Below, piece after piece: positions 14,701 to 22,001 of a stretch of DNA of 26,944 bases. The stretch lies in IMG/VR virus record IMGVR_UViG_3300042691_011065, positions 1 through 26,944 of that record; one strand, 5' to 3'. The notes under the pieces were generated by a model that made no database searches, was not told where the DNA came from, and saw nothing but the letters and a program-made list of their open reading frames with translations. This DNA is from a virus. Numbering within the stretch: position 1 is the first letter of the stretch; each line of letters begins with the position of its first letter. Both the position numbers and the translations under genes were made by a program.

Positions 14701-16877
14701 ATCTCTTGATTAGCAACTTGTCGATCTACATCTTGAGCGGATGCGCTTAAAGCGTAGGTTGTGCCTCCGAAGGTAAAACTAGAATAACCTTTAGATGCGG
14801 CAAGATTAGCGGCTTCTTCCGGTGTGTTCGCTTCAGTATTGCTAATATTTAAGACATTTCGCTCAGTTGTAGCTTTAGTTGCGTCGCCAAAGCCACCAAA
14901 CTCATCTACCGTAGTCTTTGAGGCTGTCAGGACACTATTGGCGGCATTCAGCGCCTCTTCGTCGGTTGCGCCCTTGTTCTTGGCGTCCACAAAGGTATCT
15001 ACCGCTAACTGATCAAGACCGGTAAATGTGTCTTCTGCGCTTACATCGTCAGCCTTGACGGTCAGATCGTTGCCACCACCGCCTACGGTGGTGTCCAACA
15101 TATCACCAACCGCGTCCGTAGCCGTTCCGGTGACAGAAGTGTTTAGAGACGCAACCTGAGTGTTTTTGACGCTATCAGCAATCTTGGTTGCAACATTCTG
15201 ATCGGTAATATTGTTTGCCGCATTTGTAACCTTATTAAGGTTCATAGCCGCATCAGCAATCAAAATAGGGTTGCCTGACTGAATTGCCGTAATTACTTTG
15301 GTCGCTGCGCCTGCCGTAACTAGGTCAGGACTATTTGACATCGTCCCGGCAATCGTTAGCGCACCACTCCAATTTTGGTTGTTGATGGCATCGGCTAGCT
15401 TTATGCCGTTTCCAACATCTTTAAGACTAATGTCTCCGGCAATTTTTATATCGCCGGCTGCTTTGGCAACATCTGCGTTGGATACAAGAGCGCTTACTAA
15501 TTGAACGGCGTCACCGTTTTTAGCAGCGTTTGCTACCTGAAGAGCCGTCGCTACATTGTTAAACCCGCCCACTCCCGCAAGATTAGCCAACCCATTTAAG
15601 ACATCACCGTTCTTAATGGCGATACCCGCTTGGATTGCTTTAGCAAAAACAGCAAGTTGCGGGACAAACGATGCCATGGTCAAAATCGCCCCGACCTTGT
15701 CCATATCGCTTGTGCTTGAGTAATAGGCCGCAAACTCAGGCTTACCCGTTGTCGGGTTCATGATCAACCGATACCGAGTCGAATCAGGGCCGGTATAGGT
15801 CACACCGATATCAAAAGATAGCCCTTCGGTTACCTGATTGGAAGCATTGATCAGTTGATCGCCAGAATAAAGAGTTCGACCTGTAAGGATGTCTTCTGCA
15901 ATCTTTCGGACATTATCGCCTTCCGATCCTTGAGTGCTTTCCGTGCGAATTCTTGCCGCTTCTTCTGGCGTCAGAATTCGAGTCATGGTTCCTTCAGGAT
16001 TATTCGGGTCTTGCACCGAAGTCCCGTAAGTTCCCGTTGGCCTTCCTTGATCGTCAAGAATCTCAAAGACCTCTAGATCTTCTTTTTGCTCTTTGATATT
16101 GAGCTGACTTAGGTCAGTAACGCCCATATTGAGCAGGTTACGAGCCATATCCAAAACGACCTGCTGCCCGACCGTAGGTTCTGCACCAAGAATCTTGGTA
16201 GCTTCATCAAAGTCAAAGCCAACGCTTTGCCCGGATGTTGAAAACACACCACCAGCAAGGCTTGTAATGTTTGGCCCAATTTGAGCTGCTAGGCTTAGAA
16301 GTTGGTTTTTGTCGTAAGACTTGCCCTGATAGTCATAAACAAGGTCTTTTGGATCGGTCGTCTTTGCAGTCGTTGTGGTAGCAGTTTGGGTTCCTCCTGG
16401 CAACGCACCCTGTTGTGACATATCGGTCGTTGCTGTGGTTAATGCTCCTGATGTATCAGCAGCCTTGGTTTCTGCTCCGGTTGTAGCCCCTGTAACCACA
16501 TCTTGGGCGGTTGCCGTTACGGTATCTGCGCTACCTCCCGGCAATGCTCCGGTAATTGCGGTATCTGCTACCGTTACAGTATCCGTTTTGCCTCCGGGTA
16601 ATGCGCCGGTGGTTTGCTTGGTAGTTTGCTCAGTTGTTAACGAAGAGTCAGAGACTTGATTTAATGCAGATATTTGAGAATCAATACCTTCTTGAAACTG
16701 ATCAATGTTAGAAGCAGGCGTTGTGTTTGCCGTATTAGCAATATTGGCGGCATTCATGTCTTGGCTAGTCGGCGCAAAAACATCAATACCGGCATCTTCG
16801 TAATCACGAAACTCTCTCATTCTGTTAGGTCTGAAGCCTAAGAAAGAGTTTTGATAAATATCGTCTTCAAACGCCAT
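11775..16877 (-). CDS. Giant internal virion (ejection-type) protein, 1700 aa
   Basis: The largest gene in the window. I place the start at ATG 16877 (MAFEDDIYQNSFLGFRPNRM), two bases after the preceding stop; a longer frame adds 16 residues inside that gene. Order: N-terminal tail, a Thr/Ala region with GALPGG at residues 91-96, 110-115 and 157-162; an Asn/Ala-rich repetitive helical part around 380-560; a hydrophobic helical part at about 925-1020 (SVVGAVVSIIARAPKIIAYG, AGALAFVLGPVAEM) that could insert into membranes; a Thr/Asn low-complexity linker at about 1248-1425; and a C-terminal module with VTGPGDGQSDSIPAMLADGE and FVIPADVVAALGNGSTKAG, a pattern I have seen repeatedly in phage virion proteins. 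Size, position and membrane-active middle fit an ejected protein that lines the DNA channel; this is inference. Confidence 0.8.
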   Translation of the reverse strand: MAFEDDIYQNSFLGFRPNRMREFRDYEDAGIDVFAPTSQDMNAANIANTANTTPASNIDQFQEGIDSQISALNQVSDSSLTTEQTTKQTTGALPGGKTDTVTVADTAITGALPGGSADTVTATAQDVVTGATTGAETKAADTSGALTTATTDMSQQGALPGGTQTATTTTAKTTDPKDLVYDYQGKSYDKNQLLSLAAQIGPNITSLAGGVFSTSGQSVGFDFDEATKILGAEPTVGQQVVLDMARNLLNMGVTDLSQLNIKEQKEDLEVFEILDDQGRPTGTYGTSVQDPNNPEGTMTRILTPEEAARIRTESTQGSEGDNVRKIAEDILTGRTLYSGDQLINASNQVTEGLSFDIGVTYTGPDSTRYRLIMNPTTGKPEFAAYYSSTSDMDKVGAILTMASFVPQLAVFAKAIQAGIAIKNGDVLNGLANLAGVGGFNNVATALQVANAAKNGDAVQLVSALVSNADVAKAAGDIKIAGDISLKDVGNGIKLADAINNQNWSGALTIAGTMSNSPDLVTAGAATKVITAIQSGNPILIADAAMNLNKVTNAANNITDQNVATKIADSVKNTQVASLNTSVTGTATDAVGDMLDTTVGGGGNDLTVKADDVSAEDTFTGLDQLAVDTFVDAKNKGATDEEALNAANSVLTASKTTVDEFGGFGDATKATTERNVLNISNTEANTPEEAANLAASKGYSSFTFGGTTYALSASAQDVDRQVANQEIASQSSFNDAYKVARERLGPGQTFEWNGKSYSTDTREENPVLAAASDAAIAAKTATKTYTNYDTKSMADAQSQIDLSGLDQAQTYGTFDPFLKSAGLGGEYIIVDDKISKQIIDPVVKTVGLATRGVGGIVDFTAGTLQAINVIDKNSPLIQIASDLKELGNQQVGEYLVNQEKEFVSRISEAEGLTGKLKALADGIIKNPSALLTLGASELVEEAPSVVGAVVSIIARAPKIIAYGVNAVTNLVEAAGANYNDTKKQALDAGMSEADAHAAAQKSAGAAGALAFVLGPVAEMPLIKRAGDLVEGVAQTGVKQSAKEVGKTVGKEVVTESAEGGGAAAVGSYFATGQVDMNQVLTSAVLDPAVAGNVSGTVATVVEVAGNKPATGEMISASVSNPEQAQTLINTVNTAMQPGADLKQASIEIVSTLTASGMNTQQAESVANTAVAEQIITNINNYGDLNIPNVNITVGADKFGNAVTLGDYLGSSVTGLGNIEYIAPDVSIGTNAQGQPITVGDLSSLGKFGAATDTTQAADTTQVADTTTDTKTGATTSTDATTGATTQTTTDAATNTTTETTTNNNTGVNTQVVTDTKNDTKTTTTTDTNTNTTTQTTTNAETNVTTETTVNTDTNTVTQTNTDPNTNTQTTTQIDNSTNVVTETKTDNNSSTETKVVTDPNNNIQTTTVIDTSTGEVIDTKTTVVPPDWKEPDIDTPDPVEPTEPDTKTKTTPTKKTPTKTQPSPALGLSLLAAPTIFPDDGPKFKDPFITSAAEQRKFVGSLDPFFQEVESGDMLHPDFMAQAPSMQLQDQEDTKEETMPNYFTYGMQTDLDSLFGPFGATGTGLSQFEDEMAAKRGGLAAPLMAGGGLTRYGRYAGGGVPLVAHSGKTRVDFRQGDAVTGPGDGQSDSIPAMLADGEFVIPADVVAALGNGSTKAGSDKLYDMMHSIRAYHRSAKPKDLPPEAKANPLDYLKKPSRKARR
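12600..13135 (-). repeat. Thr/Asn-rich low-complexity coding repeat
   Basis: About 530 bases inside the 1700-aa gene encode irregular Thr-, Asn- and Asp-rich repeats (units like TTTDTNTNTTTQTTTN and VTETTVNTDTNTVTQTN). At DNA level it is dominated by GTT, GTA, TTG and GTC steps on the plus strand. It probably forms an extended linker, ends in a Pro/Lys/Thr-rich stretch, and is a likely site of length variation between relatives. Confidence 0.75.
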
Positions 16878-16879
16878 GA

Positions 16880-17152
16880 TTACGCTACCCGCGGGTTGAT
16901 CATTGATAACAGTTCCTGAGCCCAATCAAACCAATTATTGAATTCATCGGTTGCCGGGATAGCCTCATTCGTAAAGACATCAATAGCTTTCAATCCGTTG
17001 CCCCACAACTTCCAATCCGTAAGTGGCCCCGGAATTTCAATCTGTTGCCCTGCATACTGCTCGCACATAAGCGCTGCCCAAGACTCAAAAGTATGGAATC
17101 TTGGGTCATAAATAAACGGTTGACCGCTAGCAGGGGTAAGTGGAGTCGTCAT
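16880..17152 (-). CDS. Small conserved-type virion-region protein, unknown function
   Basis: A 90-aa protein, MTTPLTPASGQPFIYDPRFH, rich in Trp (four) and Pro, with FESWAALMCEQYAGQQIEIP and LTDWKLWGNGLKAIDVF segments and a Trp-containing C-terminal helix (FNNWFDWAQELLSMIN). Its ATG overlaps the nozzle gene stop as ATGA with GAGG six bases upstream. Small proteins with this look sit between nozzle and ejection-protein genes in other podovirus-like phages; I know no function for them. It may be a minor structural or assembly protein. Confidence 0.75.
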   Translation of the reverse strand: MTTPLTPASGQPFIYDPRFHTFESWAALMCEQYAGQQIEIPGPLTDWKLWGNGLKAIDVFTNEAIPATDEFNNWFDWAQELLSMINPRVA

Positions 17153-19383
17153 GAATATCCTCTGACATCACCAATATCTGCGTTAAGGATCACACGACCA
17201 AGCTGATAGTCGCCACCGACCGTGTTGGAGATGAATTTCAGCCTCAACTCCCGGCGTTGTTCCTTCATATCAATCTTTCCCGTGTTGGGGTCAAAATAGT
17301 AAGGATCAGATGCCTTGTCATCGATCTGAGCATAGGGGCGACCTGTAACGATCAGGCTCATCTGCCCGTGCTGAATAAAGTCAGGCTCCACCCGCTCAAG
17401 TCTTAACCAACGGTTTGCGCCCTCCATCGTCGGCTGAGCAGGACCACCGGCTACCCACCCAAGATCTGAGGTTTCAAAGTAGGACTCAATTGCCGTGACA
17501 TTTTGGCCATTGATGGCATCTACCCCAACCTCGTGCTGATAGATCTCAATCCGGTCAGCAGGGGTGCTAAAGGTCAATTCAGCAGTATCAGAAGCCGTGG
17601 GAGCGTTAGACAGGGTCAAAACCATGACATATAGGTCATCTACCGGCACCGAAAAGCCTGACCCGGTACCCCCTAGGTTGGTATTGCTTGCAGATAGAAC
17701 ATCCCCGACCTGATAGGCCGCACCCGGATCAACGATCAAGACATCCGTAACCGCACCACCTGAGACCGTTATATCGGCCGTAGCACCCGCTCCTAAGCCT
17801 CCGGTGAGGGGAACATCGGGGTAAGTGCCATCGCCGTACAGAGAGCCGCCTGTGATCGTATCTAGCCCCTTTATACCGCTAGATTGGATGGCGTCCACGG
17901 TCGTGTTAGCAGGGATGTCGGTTCCGGTAACCACGCAATTAAGGACAATCTCGCCGTAGTAGGTATTCAATAGGATCTTATTGAACCCGCTTGTATAGGT
18001 CATCGACTGCTCTAAAAGCACCTCTTGGGGAAGCGTTTCCCAATCGGCAGCAATTGGGTAAGCAAACACCTGAGAGAAGTAGCCTGCGGATCGGCGAGCT
18101 CCTAAAGCGATGCCGGCGTCATACCAGGTGTTCTCACGGATGTTATAGATGATGGCGTCATTACACTCAGTTGAGCTTCCGCGGGGGTAGAACCACCAAA
18201 TCTCACCGAATCGAGGAACCTTGGTTGCCCATACCTTTTGACGCTGGTTGTAGTTCAGATTGTCAAAAAAGTAGTTCTGATTCATCTGATTGGGGATTTC
18301 TTTCACCACCCCGTTATACAGAAGGAATCTATCGACACCGCACCAATAATAGACGCCATCATACTCAATGACGGACTGCGATGAAAGTATTGAGGTCTGG
18401 GAGGAAATGATGTCGTACCGCCAGAAGGTCGGCGGGGCAAAGTTTCCTGTTCCGGCAACACCTAAGGACTGAGGAGCATAAGATACCCGGATGAGGGAGT
18501 CGAGCGACCAAAAGAGCCCTGAAGGAGAGTTAGAACCGCCGCGAACCGGCAGACCCTGAACGATCTTTCCGGTGGCCACATTGGTTTCATTGGCATCGGC
18601 CGACACCCAATCCTGAGCATTTCCTGCTGAACAGTTTCTAATCAGGCCATTGTTTCCGTAGACGAACACATACGGATGCAGGGAAACCACGCCTCCGGAC
18701 ACCTCAACATTATTGTTAAAGGTTGCCGTAACGGTTGCTGATGCCGTGGCATTATTGGACATCGTAACCGTAGTGCTTGAGACAGAGACTACGGTAGTGT
18801 TTGCAGGTATTCCCGTTCCGGTGATTGTCTGACCCGCTCCGATAAGGATATTGCTTGCCGCTAAAGTGACTGTCGGAAGTCCGTTTGTAGTCGTTACGGA
18901 GTCCGTAAACACCCCAATTTGGGACATGGTCGTGCCGTTAATGTCTCCAATCAAAACCGGGGTGTTGGTCGTGTTATCAATTGCGGCAAGGTTTTGGCCG
19001 GGATGGGCTAGTAAGGAATTTACCCCCGCACCCGCAACATCATAAAAGCCATCAAACTGCCAAAGATTTAATGGGGAGGCAGTAAAGTTGGACAGGGTGA
19101 GAGTTGTGTATCCGGCACCAACACCATTGTCATCAATGATGAGCTCTTGTAGGCCGTCTGAGTAGCCTGAAAAGATGTAATTAAAAGCGTTTTGAGGATT
19201 TAGCCAAATCCCTCTTGAAGGCCCGCTTAGGTCGTTTGAAATGACCCGGTACCCACCTACCTTACGCGGGCGACCACGCTGAAACCTGACCCAACGGCCA
19301 TCGTTGTAATACTGCTTATCGAAGACAGTGCCGTCGCGTTGAATCCCCGCTAGGGTATCAAGGGCAAAGACCTTTTGCGTCAT
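17149..19383 (-). CDS. Tail nozzle / beta-propeller structural protein (T7 gp12, P22 gp10-like)
   Basis: Probably forms the hexameric nozzle below the head-tail adaptor, the end of the DNA channel. The 744-aa length compares with 794 aa of T7 gp12. The N-terminus DTLAGIQRDGTVFDKQYYND, with GRWVRFQRGRPRKVGGYRVI after it, opens a long beta-rich protein with blade-like segments (RFLLYNGVVKEI, GEIWWFYPRG, DAIIYNIRENTWYDAG). Two portable domains are inserted: an IPANTTV domain at about 180-225, and a second IPANTTV domain at about 483-600 that itself is interrupted by a Gly-rich GTYPDVPLTGGLGAGA/GSGF domain. The C-terminus RRELRLKFISNTVGGDYQLG resembles the end of P22 gp10. Coupled on both sides (TAATG, ATGA). 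Assignment combines position and fold pattern. Confidence 0.7.
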   Translation of the reverse strand: MTQKVFALDTLAGIQRDGTVFDKQYYNDGRWVRFQRGRPRKVGGYRVISNDLSGPSRGIWLNPQNAFNYIFSGYSDGLQELIIDDNGVGAGYTTLTLSNFTASPLNLWQFDGFYDVAGAGVNSLLAHPGQNLAAIDNTTNTPVLIGDINGTTMSQIGVFTDSVTTTNGLPTVTLAASNILIGAGQTITGTGIPANTTVVSVSSTTVTMSNNATASATVTATFNNNVEVSGGVVSLHPYVFVYGNNGLIRNCSAGNAQDWVSADANETNVATGKIVQGLPVRGGSNSPSGLFWSLDSLIRVSYAPQSLGVAGTGNFAPPTFWRYDIISSQTSILSSQSVIEYDGVYYWCGVDRFLLYNGVVKEIPNQMNQNYFFDNLNYNQRQKVWATKVPRFGEIWWFYPRGSSTECNDAIIYNIRENTWYDAGIALGARRSAGYFSQVFAYPIAADWETLPQEVLLEQSMTYTSGFNKILLNTYYGEIVLNCVVTGTDIPANTTVDAIQSSGIKGLDTITGGSLYGDGTYPDVPLTGGLGAGATADITVSGGAVTDVLIVDPGAAYQVGDVLSASNTNLGGTGSGFSVPVDDLYVMVLTLSNAPTASDTAELTFSTPADRIEIYQHEVGVDAINGQNVTAIESYFETSDLGWVAGGPAQPTMEGANRWLRLERVEPDFIQHGQMSLIVTGRPYAQIDDKASDPYYFDPNTGKIDMKEQRRELRLKFISNTVGGDYQLGRVILNADIGDVRGYS

Positions 19384-20624
19384 TAGAACGTCCCGCCAAG
19401 AACGCCACCGCTAAAGGTTCCCGTGCCTGTAACGGATATTCCGCTTGCCGTGACATTTAGGCGTTGAGCCCCTAATACGGTGACCGCAAACTGGCCTGCA
19501 CCTGGCCTGTAAACACCCGTGTTTTGTTCGCTTGCAAAAGAAAGGCTTGGTGCGCCAACCGAACCATCAGATAGTTGAGGGTTCACAATACCAGCCGCAA
19601 CAGTAGCGGCATTAAACAGGTTTACAGAGTCACAGAGCAGGATTGCCTGTTGATTAGAAGGAACCGTAGCAACCCCAGACCCTGAGATGCCGGTGGTAAA
19701 GGTGATGTCAAAGTTTGAGCCCGTACCATCCGTTTGGTTGGTAATGTAGTAAACCTGAATGGTCTGCGGAAGCTCTACCGTCACATTGCCTGACAGGGTT
19801 CCGGTGTACTTTTGGATGACGTTGGAAGCCTCAGCAGGGGTCAAAGTGACCGTTCCTGAAGTCACCGCCTTGGTTAACTGAGTGAAGTTAAATTCAGTAG
19901 ATCGACCAATACCAACGGTAAAAAATGCCGAACCTGAGCAAATTACGAAGCATGAGTCATCTGGCTGAAGGTCTATGGCCGCAGCAGAGTCAATTAGTTG
20001 ACCGCCTGACGGTGTAATAGAAAGGGTTCCGGTGCCGTTGTTTCGCACCAAAACAAACCAATTGTCGCCAAGAGTGGTTCCTGAAGTCAGGGTTAGGGTT
20101 CCGGCACCCCCCGTCCAAACGACCGTCTGTGCTCGATTGGCTACACCGACAGTTGTGTTAGCCGAAATTGTATTGACCGGGTGAGATTGATTTAAGGTGT
20201 TGCCAACCGCCAAGAGTCCGTACCCGGCAAGAGTTGCGGCGTCCACATTTGAGGTTCCTACACCAAAAGCGATGACACCCCAAGTACCCGCCTCATCAGG
20301 GTTGGTCTCAATATAAATGTACTTAGCCTCACCTGCGGCTACAGAAACAATTGTATTGCCATCATAGTCGGTTACCGTGAAGGTAGTCGCACCAACATTT
20401 CGGATCAGAGCATCTTGACCTACAGAAGCCTGATTAGCAGGCGGCATCTCAAGGAGAAGACCTCCTGCGAGCGCTACGACCTCCATGATCCGAGCGGCAT
20501 AGTCGTCCGTGGCGTTTCCGTTAATTGGCCACTCAAGCTGAGTATTGGCCGACAGGGCGATCGCCCTGTAAGAAACATCGGTCGGTTGGATTACATTACC
20601 GGTAAAAGGTGAGTTGTAGCTCAT
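19383..20624 (-). CDS. Putative tail fibre / tail-associated beta-rich protein
   Basis: A 413-aa protein of almost pure beta pattern, between adaptor and nozzle genes. The N-terminal 130 residues (SYNSPFTGNVIQPTDVSYRA, EWPINGNATDDYAARIMEVV) look like a virion-attachment domain, the middle has Thr/Ser/Gly strands (AGTLTLTSGTTLGDNWFVLV), and the end carries the fibre-type unit GAPSLSFASEQNTGVYRPGA followed by AQRLNVTASGISVTG, a pattern common in phage fibres. There is no C-terminal intramolecular chaperone domain and no catalytic motif. It is plausibly a short fibre or decoration of the tail near the nozzle, which may bind the host surface. The start overlaps the adaptor stop as ATGA. Confidence 0.65.
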   Translation of the reverse strand: MSYNSPFTGNVIQPTDVSYRAIALSANTQLEWPINGNATDDYAARIMEVVALAGGLLLEMPPANQASVGQDALIRNVGATTFTVTDYDGNTIVSVAAGEAKYIYIETNPDEAGTWGVIAFGVGTSNVDAATLAGYGLLAVGNTLNQSHPVNTISANTTVGVANRAQTVVWTGGAGTLTLTSGTTLGDNWFVLVRNNGTGTLSITPSGGQLIDSAAAIDLQPDDSCFVICSGSAFFTVGIGRSTEFNFTQLTKAVTSGTVTLTPAEASNVIQKYTGTLSGNVTVELPQTIQVYYITNQTDGTGSNFDITFTTGISGSGVATVPSNQQAILLCDSVNLFNAATVAAGIVNPQLSDGSVGAPSLSFASEQNTGVYRPGAGQFAVTVLGAQRLNVTASGISVTGTGTFSGGVLGGTF

Positions 20625-21259
20625 TGTGAATCCAATACAGTAGCTTGACGATCTGCGATCCGGGTAACGTCTTCAGCCTTCAAGGTATTGATGATCTTGT
20701 CGTACTGAGCCTGCCACATCGGGGTGCGGTCATCGTTTTTAAGGAAAGGCATGGCCTGCAACAGAGTCCCGTACAGGAGCGCCTGGGGTGCGTAAATCGT
20801 GAACCAATTGGTCTGATTTGAGGAATCTAGGGGCTGAATCCGCTCATAGTAGAGCACCTCAAAGGTATAGGCAGACGCCGGGGTCGGAGCTACCAACCAA
20901 TGGGTATAGTCATAGTCACAATAAAATTTGGGGACATCCGTTTGAGTAGCATCAGGCCAATACTCCCGAAGGTACTCATACTTGCGAAGCAGGACAGGCT
21001 GACGCTCACCGGCCACGACCACATTCATGGAGACCGTCTTATGCCACCGGGCGGGCTTGTCGATGACCGGTTGGGTCGCCACCATCGTGCTCTGCTGAAC
21101 CGTCAGATTGCCCAAAAACTTGATTTCTGAGGCAATAACCTGCTCAGCCAACATGATGAAGGTTGGGATCTTGTCTAGGGTGGCTTGGTCGGTTCGCTCT
21201 AGGTAAGACGAAATATCGTCCACCAAAGAGTTATAAGTCATGACGGCGGCGGTTGGCAT
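20621..21259 (-). CDS. Head-tail adaptor (T7 gp11 / SU10-adaptor-like)
   Basis: Connects the portal to the tail nozzle as a dodecameric ring. The 212-aa protein has an N-terminal helix bundle (TYNSLVDDISSYLERTDQ, PTFIMLAEQVIASEIKFLG), a beta core with YCDYDYTHWLVAPTPASAYT and FEVLYYERIQPLD, and a C-terminal helix pair (APQALLYGTLLQAMPFLKND, then WQAQYDKIINTLKAED). This layout is that of the podovirus adaptor or tail tubular protein A. I set the start at ATG 21259, which overlaps the preceding stop as TAATG, rather than the GTG two codons upstream. Fits its position before the nozzle gene. Confidence 0.8.
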   Translation of the reverse strand: MPTAAVMTYNSLVDDISSYLERTDQATLDKIPTFIMLAEQVIASEIKFLGNLTVQQSTMVATQPVIDKPARWHKTVSMNVVVAGERQPVLLRKYEYLREYWPDATQTDVPKFYCDYDYTHWLVAPTPASAYTFEVLYYERIQPLDSSNQTNWFTIYAPQALLYGTLLQAMPFLKNDDRTPMWQAQYDKIINTLKAEDVTRIADRQATVLDSQ

Positions 21260-21426
21260 TACCACTTCCCTTTCTTAGCCTTGGCTCCAGCCATATTAGC
21301 CACCAAGGATGGGTACTTAGTCCCTGTCTTTTTTGCAAACGCTTTTGCTGCCCGTTTTTGGTTTGGGCTTAGCGACTTGGGCTTTCCTAGGCTTTTTGGC
21401 CGGTCTTTTTCCCATACTTCTGCCAT
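21259..21426 (-). CDS. Small basic protein, unknown function
   Basis: A 55-aa, very basic protein reading MAEVWEKDRPKSLGKPKSLS, with QKRAAKAFAKKTGTKYPSLV and a Lys/Gly/Trp end. AGGAGG is placed five bases before the ATG and the stop overlaps the adaptor start as TAATG, so translation is well supported. It resembles small basic proteins encoded near the head-tail genes of other podovirus-like phages, in which a DNA-binding or packaging role is suspected. No family is secure. Confidence 0.7.
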   Translation of the reverse strand: MAEVWEKDRPKSLGKPKSLSPNQKRAAKAFAKKTGTKYPSLVANMAGAKAKKGKW

Positions 21427-21435
21427 CTGAGCCTC

Positions 21436-21516
21436 CTATTTTTTTTTAAACAACGATTGAATTTTGGCCTTCAAAGAGGCAAAAAACTCTTTAATCTTGG
21501 CTACGATCTTTTTCAT
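21436..21516 (-). CDS. 26-aa cationic amphipathic peptide, candidate lysis peptide
   Basis: A tiny gene directly after the endolysin. It reads MKKIVAKIKEFFASLKAKIQ and then ends SLFKKK: nine Lys, one Glu, net charge about +8. Hydrophobic residues I4, V5, I8, F11, F12, L15, I19, L22 and F23 fall on one face of a helix, with the lysines on the other, so the peptide is strongly amphipathic like cationic antimicrobial peptides. GGAGGT stands five bases before the ATG, and the ATG overlaps the endolysin stop as ATGA, both strong signs of translation. Known phage disruptins, such as phiKT gp28, are small cationic peptides that break the outer membrane in lysis; this is the analogy I draw. It has no signal sequence or lipobox. 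It may instead be an assembly or regulatory peptide. Confidence 0.65.
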   Translation of the reverse strand: MKKIVAKIKEFFASLKAKIQSLFKKK

Positions 21517-22001
21517 GTCGCACCTCCGCTTAAATAGAGTGCCCGCTCATCCTTTCGGCGGCGCACCAAACCCGGCAATTCTTTCCCGCCGGCCTTAGTC
21601 CACATCATAAATGCGTCTGCGGCATCCTGAAACTGACCCCTGTTGTGACGCATCCGAATCGAACTTCTTTGAAGGTTACCTAGACCAAAGTTGAAACTCG
21701 CGCTAACGAGTGCATCAAACCTAGACTGATTAAGCCCAGAAGGACATAGTCGGAGTACCCCTGCCTCAAACCTCGCCAAATCCTGAGCAAGAATCTGGTC
21801 AACCTCATCCATAGTGAGGGTTCGATCCCAACCCGGCGGGATGGGTAGGTTTTTACGGTCTTCAAGTTTGACTCCAATATGCGAGGGGTCAATTACATGG
21901 CCGACAGCCGTTGTCCAAAGCAAGGCAGGGCACCTGTAGGGGCGAAATCTGACCCCCTCATGGTGCTTGATCATTTCGATCGCCTTGGCTGAGGTTTTCA
22001 T
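21513..22001 (-). CDS. Endolysin, GH24 muramidase
   Basis: Cleaves the beta-1,4 bond between N-acetylmuramic acid and N-acetylglucosamine at the end of infection. The 162-aa length and the motif E15-(8 aa)-C24-(5 aa)-T30, in HHEGVRFRPYRCPALLWTTA, give the GH24 catalytic triad; the family accepts Cys in place of Asp at the middle position. FDALVSASFNFGLGNLQRSS at about 95-114 and GLVRRRKDERALYL near the end are further family marks. There is no signal-anchor segment, so it needs a holin to reach the wall. The ATG overlaps the holin stop as ATGA. It is followed immediately by the cationic peptide gene. Confidence 0.95.
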   Translation of the reverse strand: MKTSAKAIEMIKHHEGVRFRPYRCPALLWTTAVGHVIDPSHIGVKLEDRKNLPIPPGWDRTLTMDEVDQILAQDLARFEAGVLRLCPSGLNQSRFDALVSASFNFGLGNLQRSSIRMRHNRGQFQDAADAFMMWTKAGGKELPGLVRRRKDERALYLSGGAT

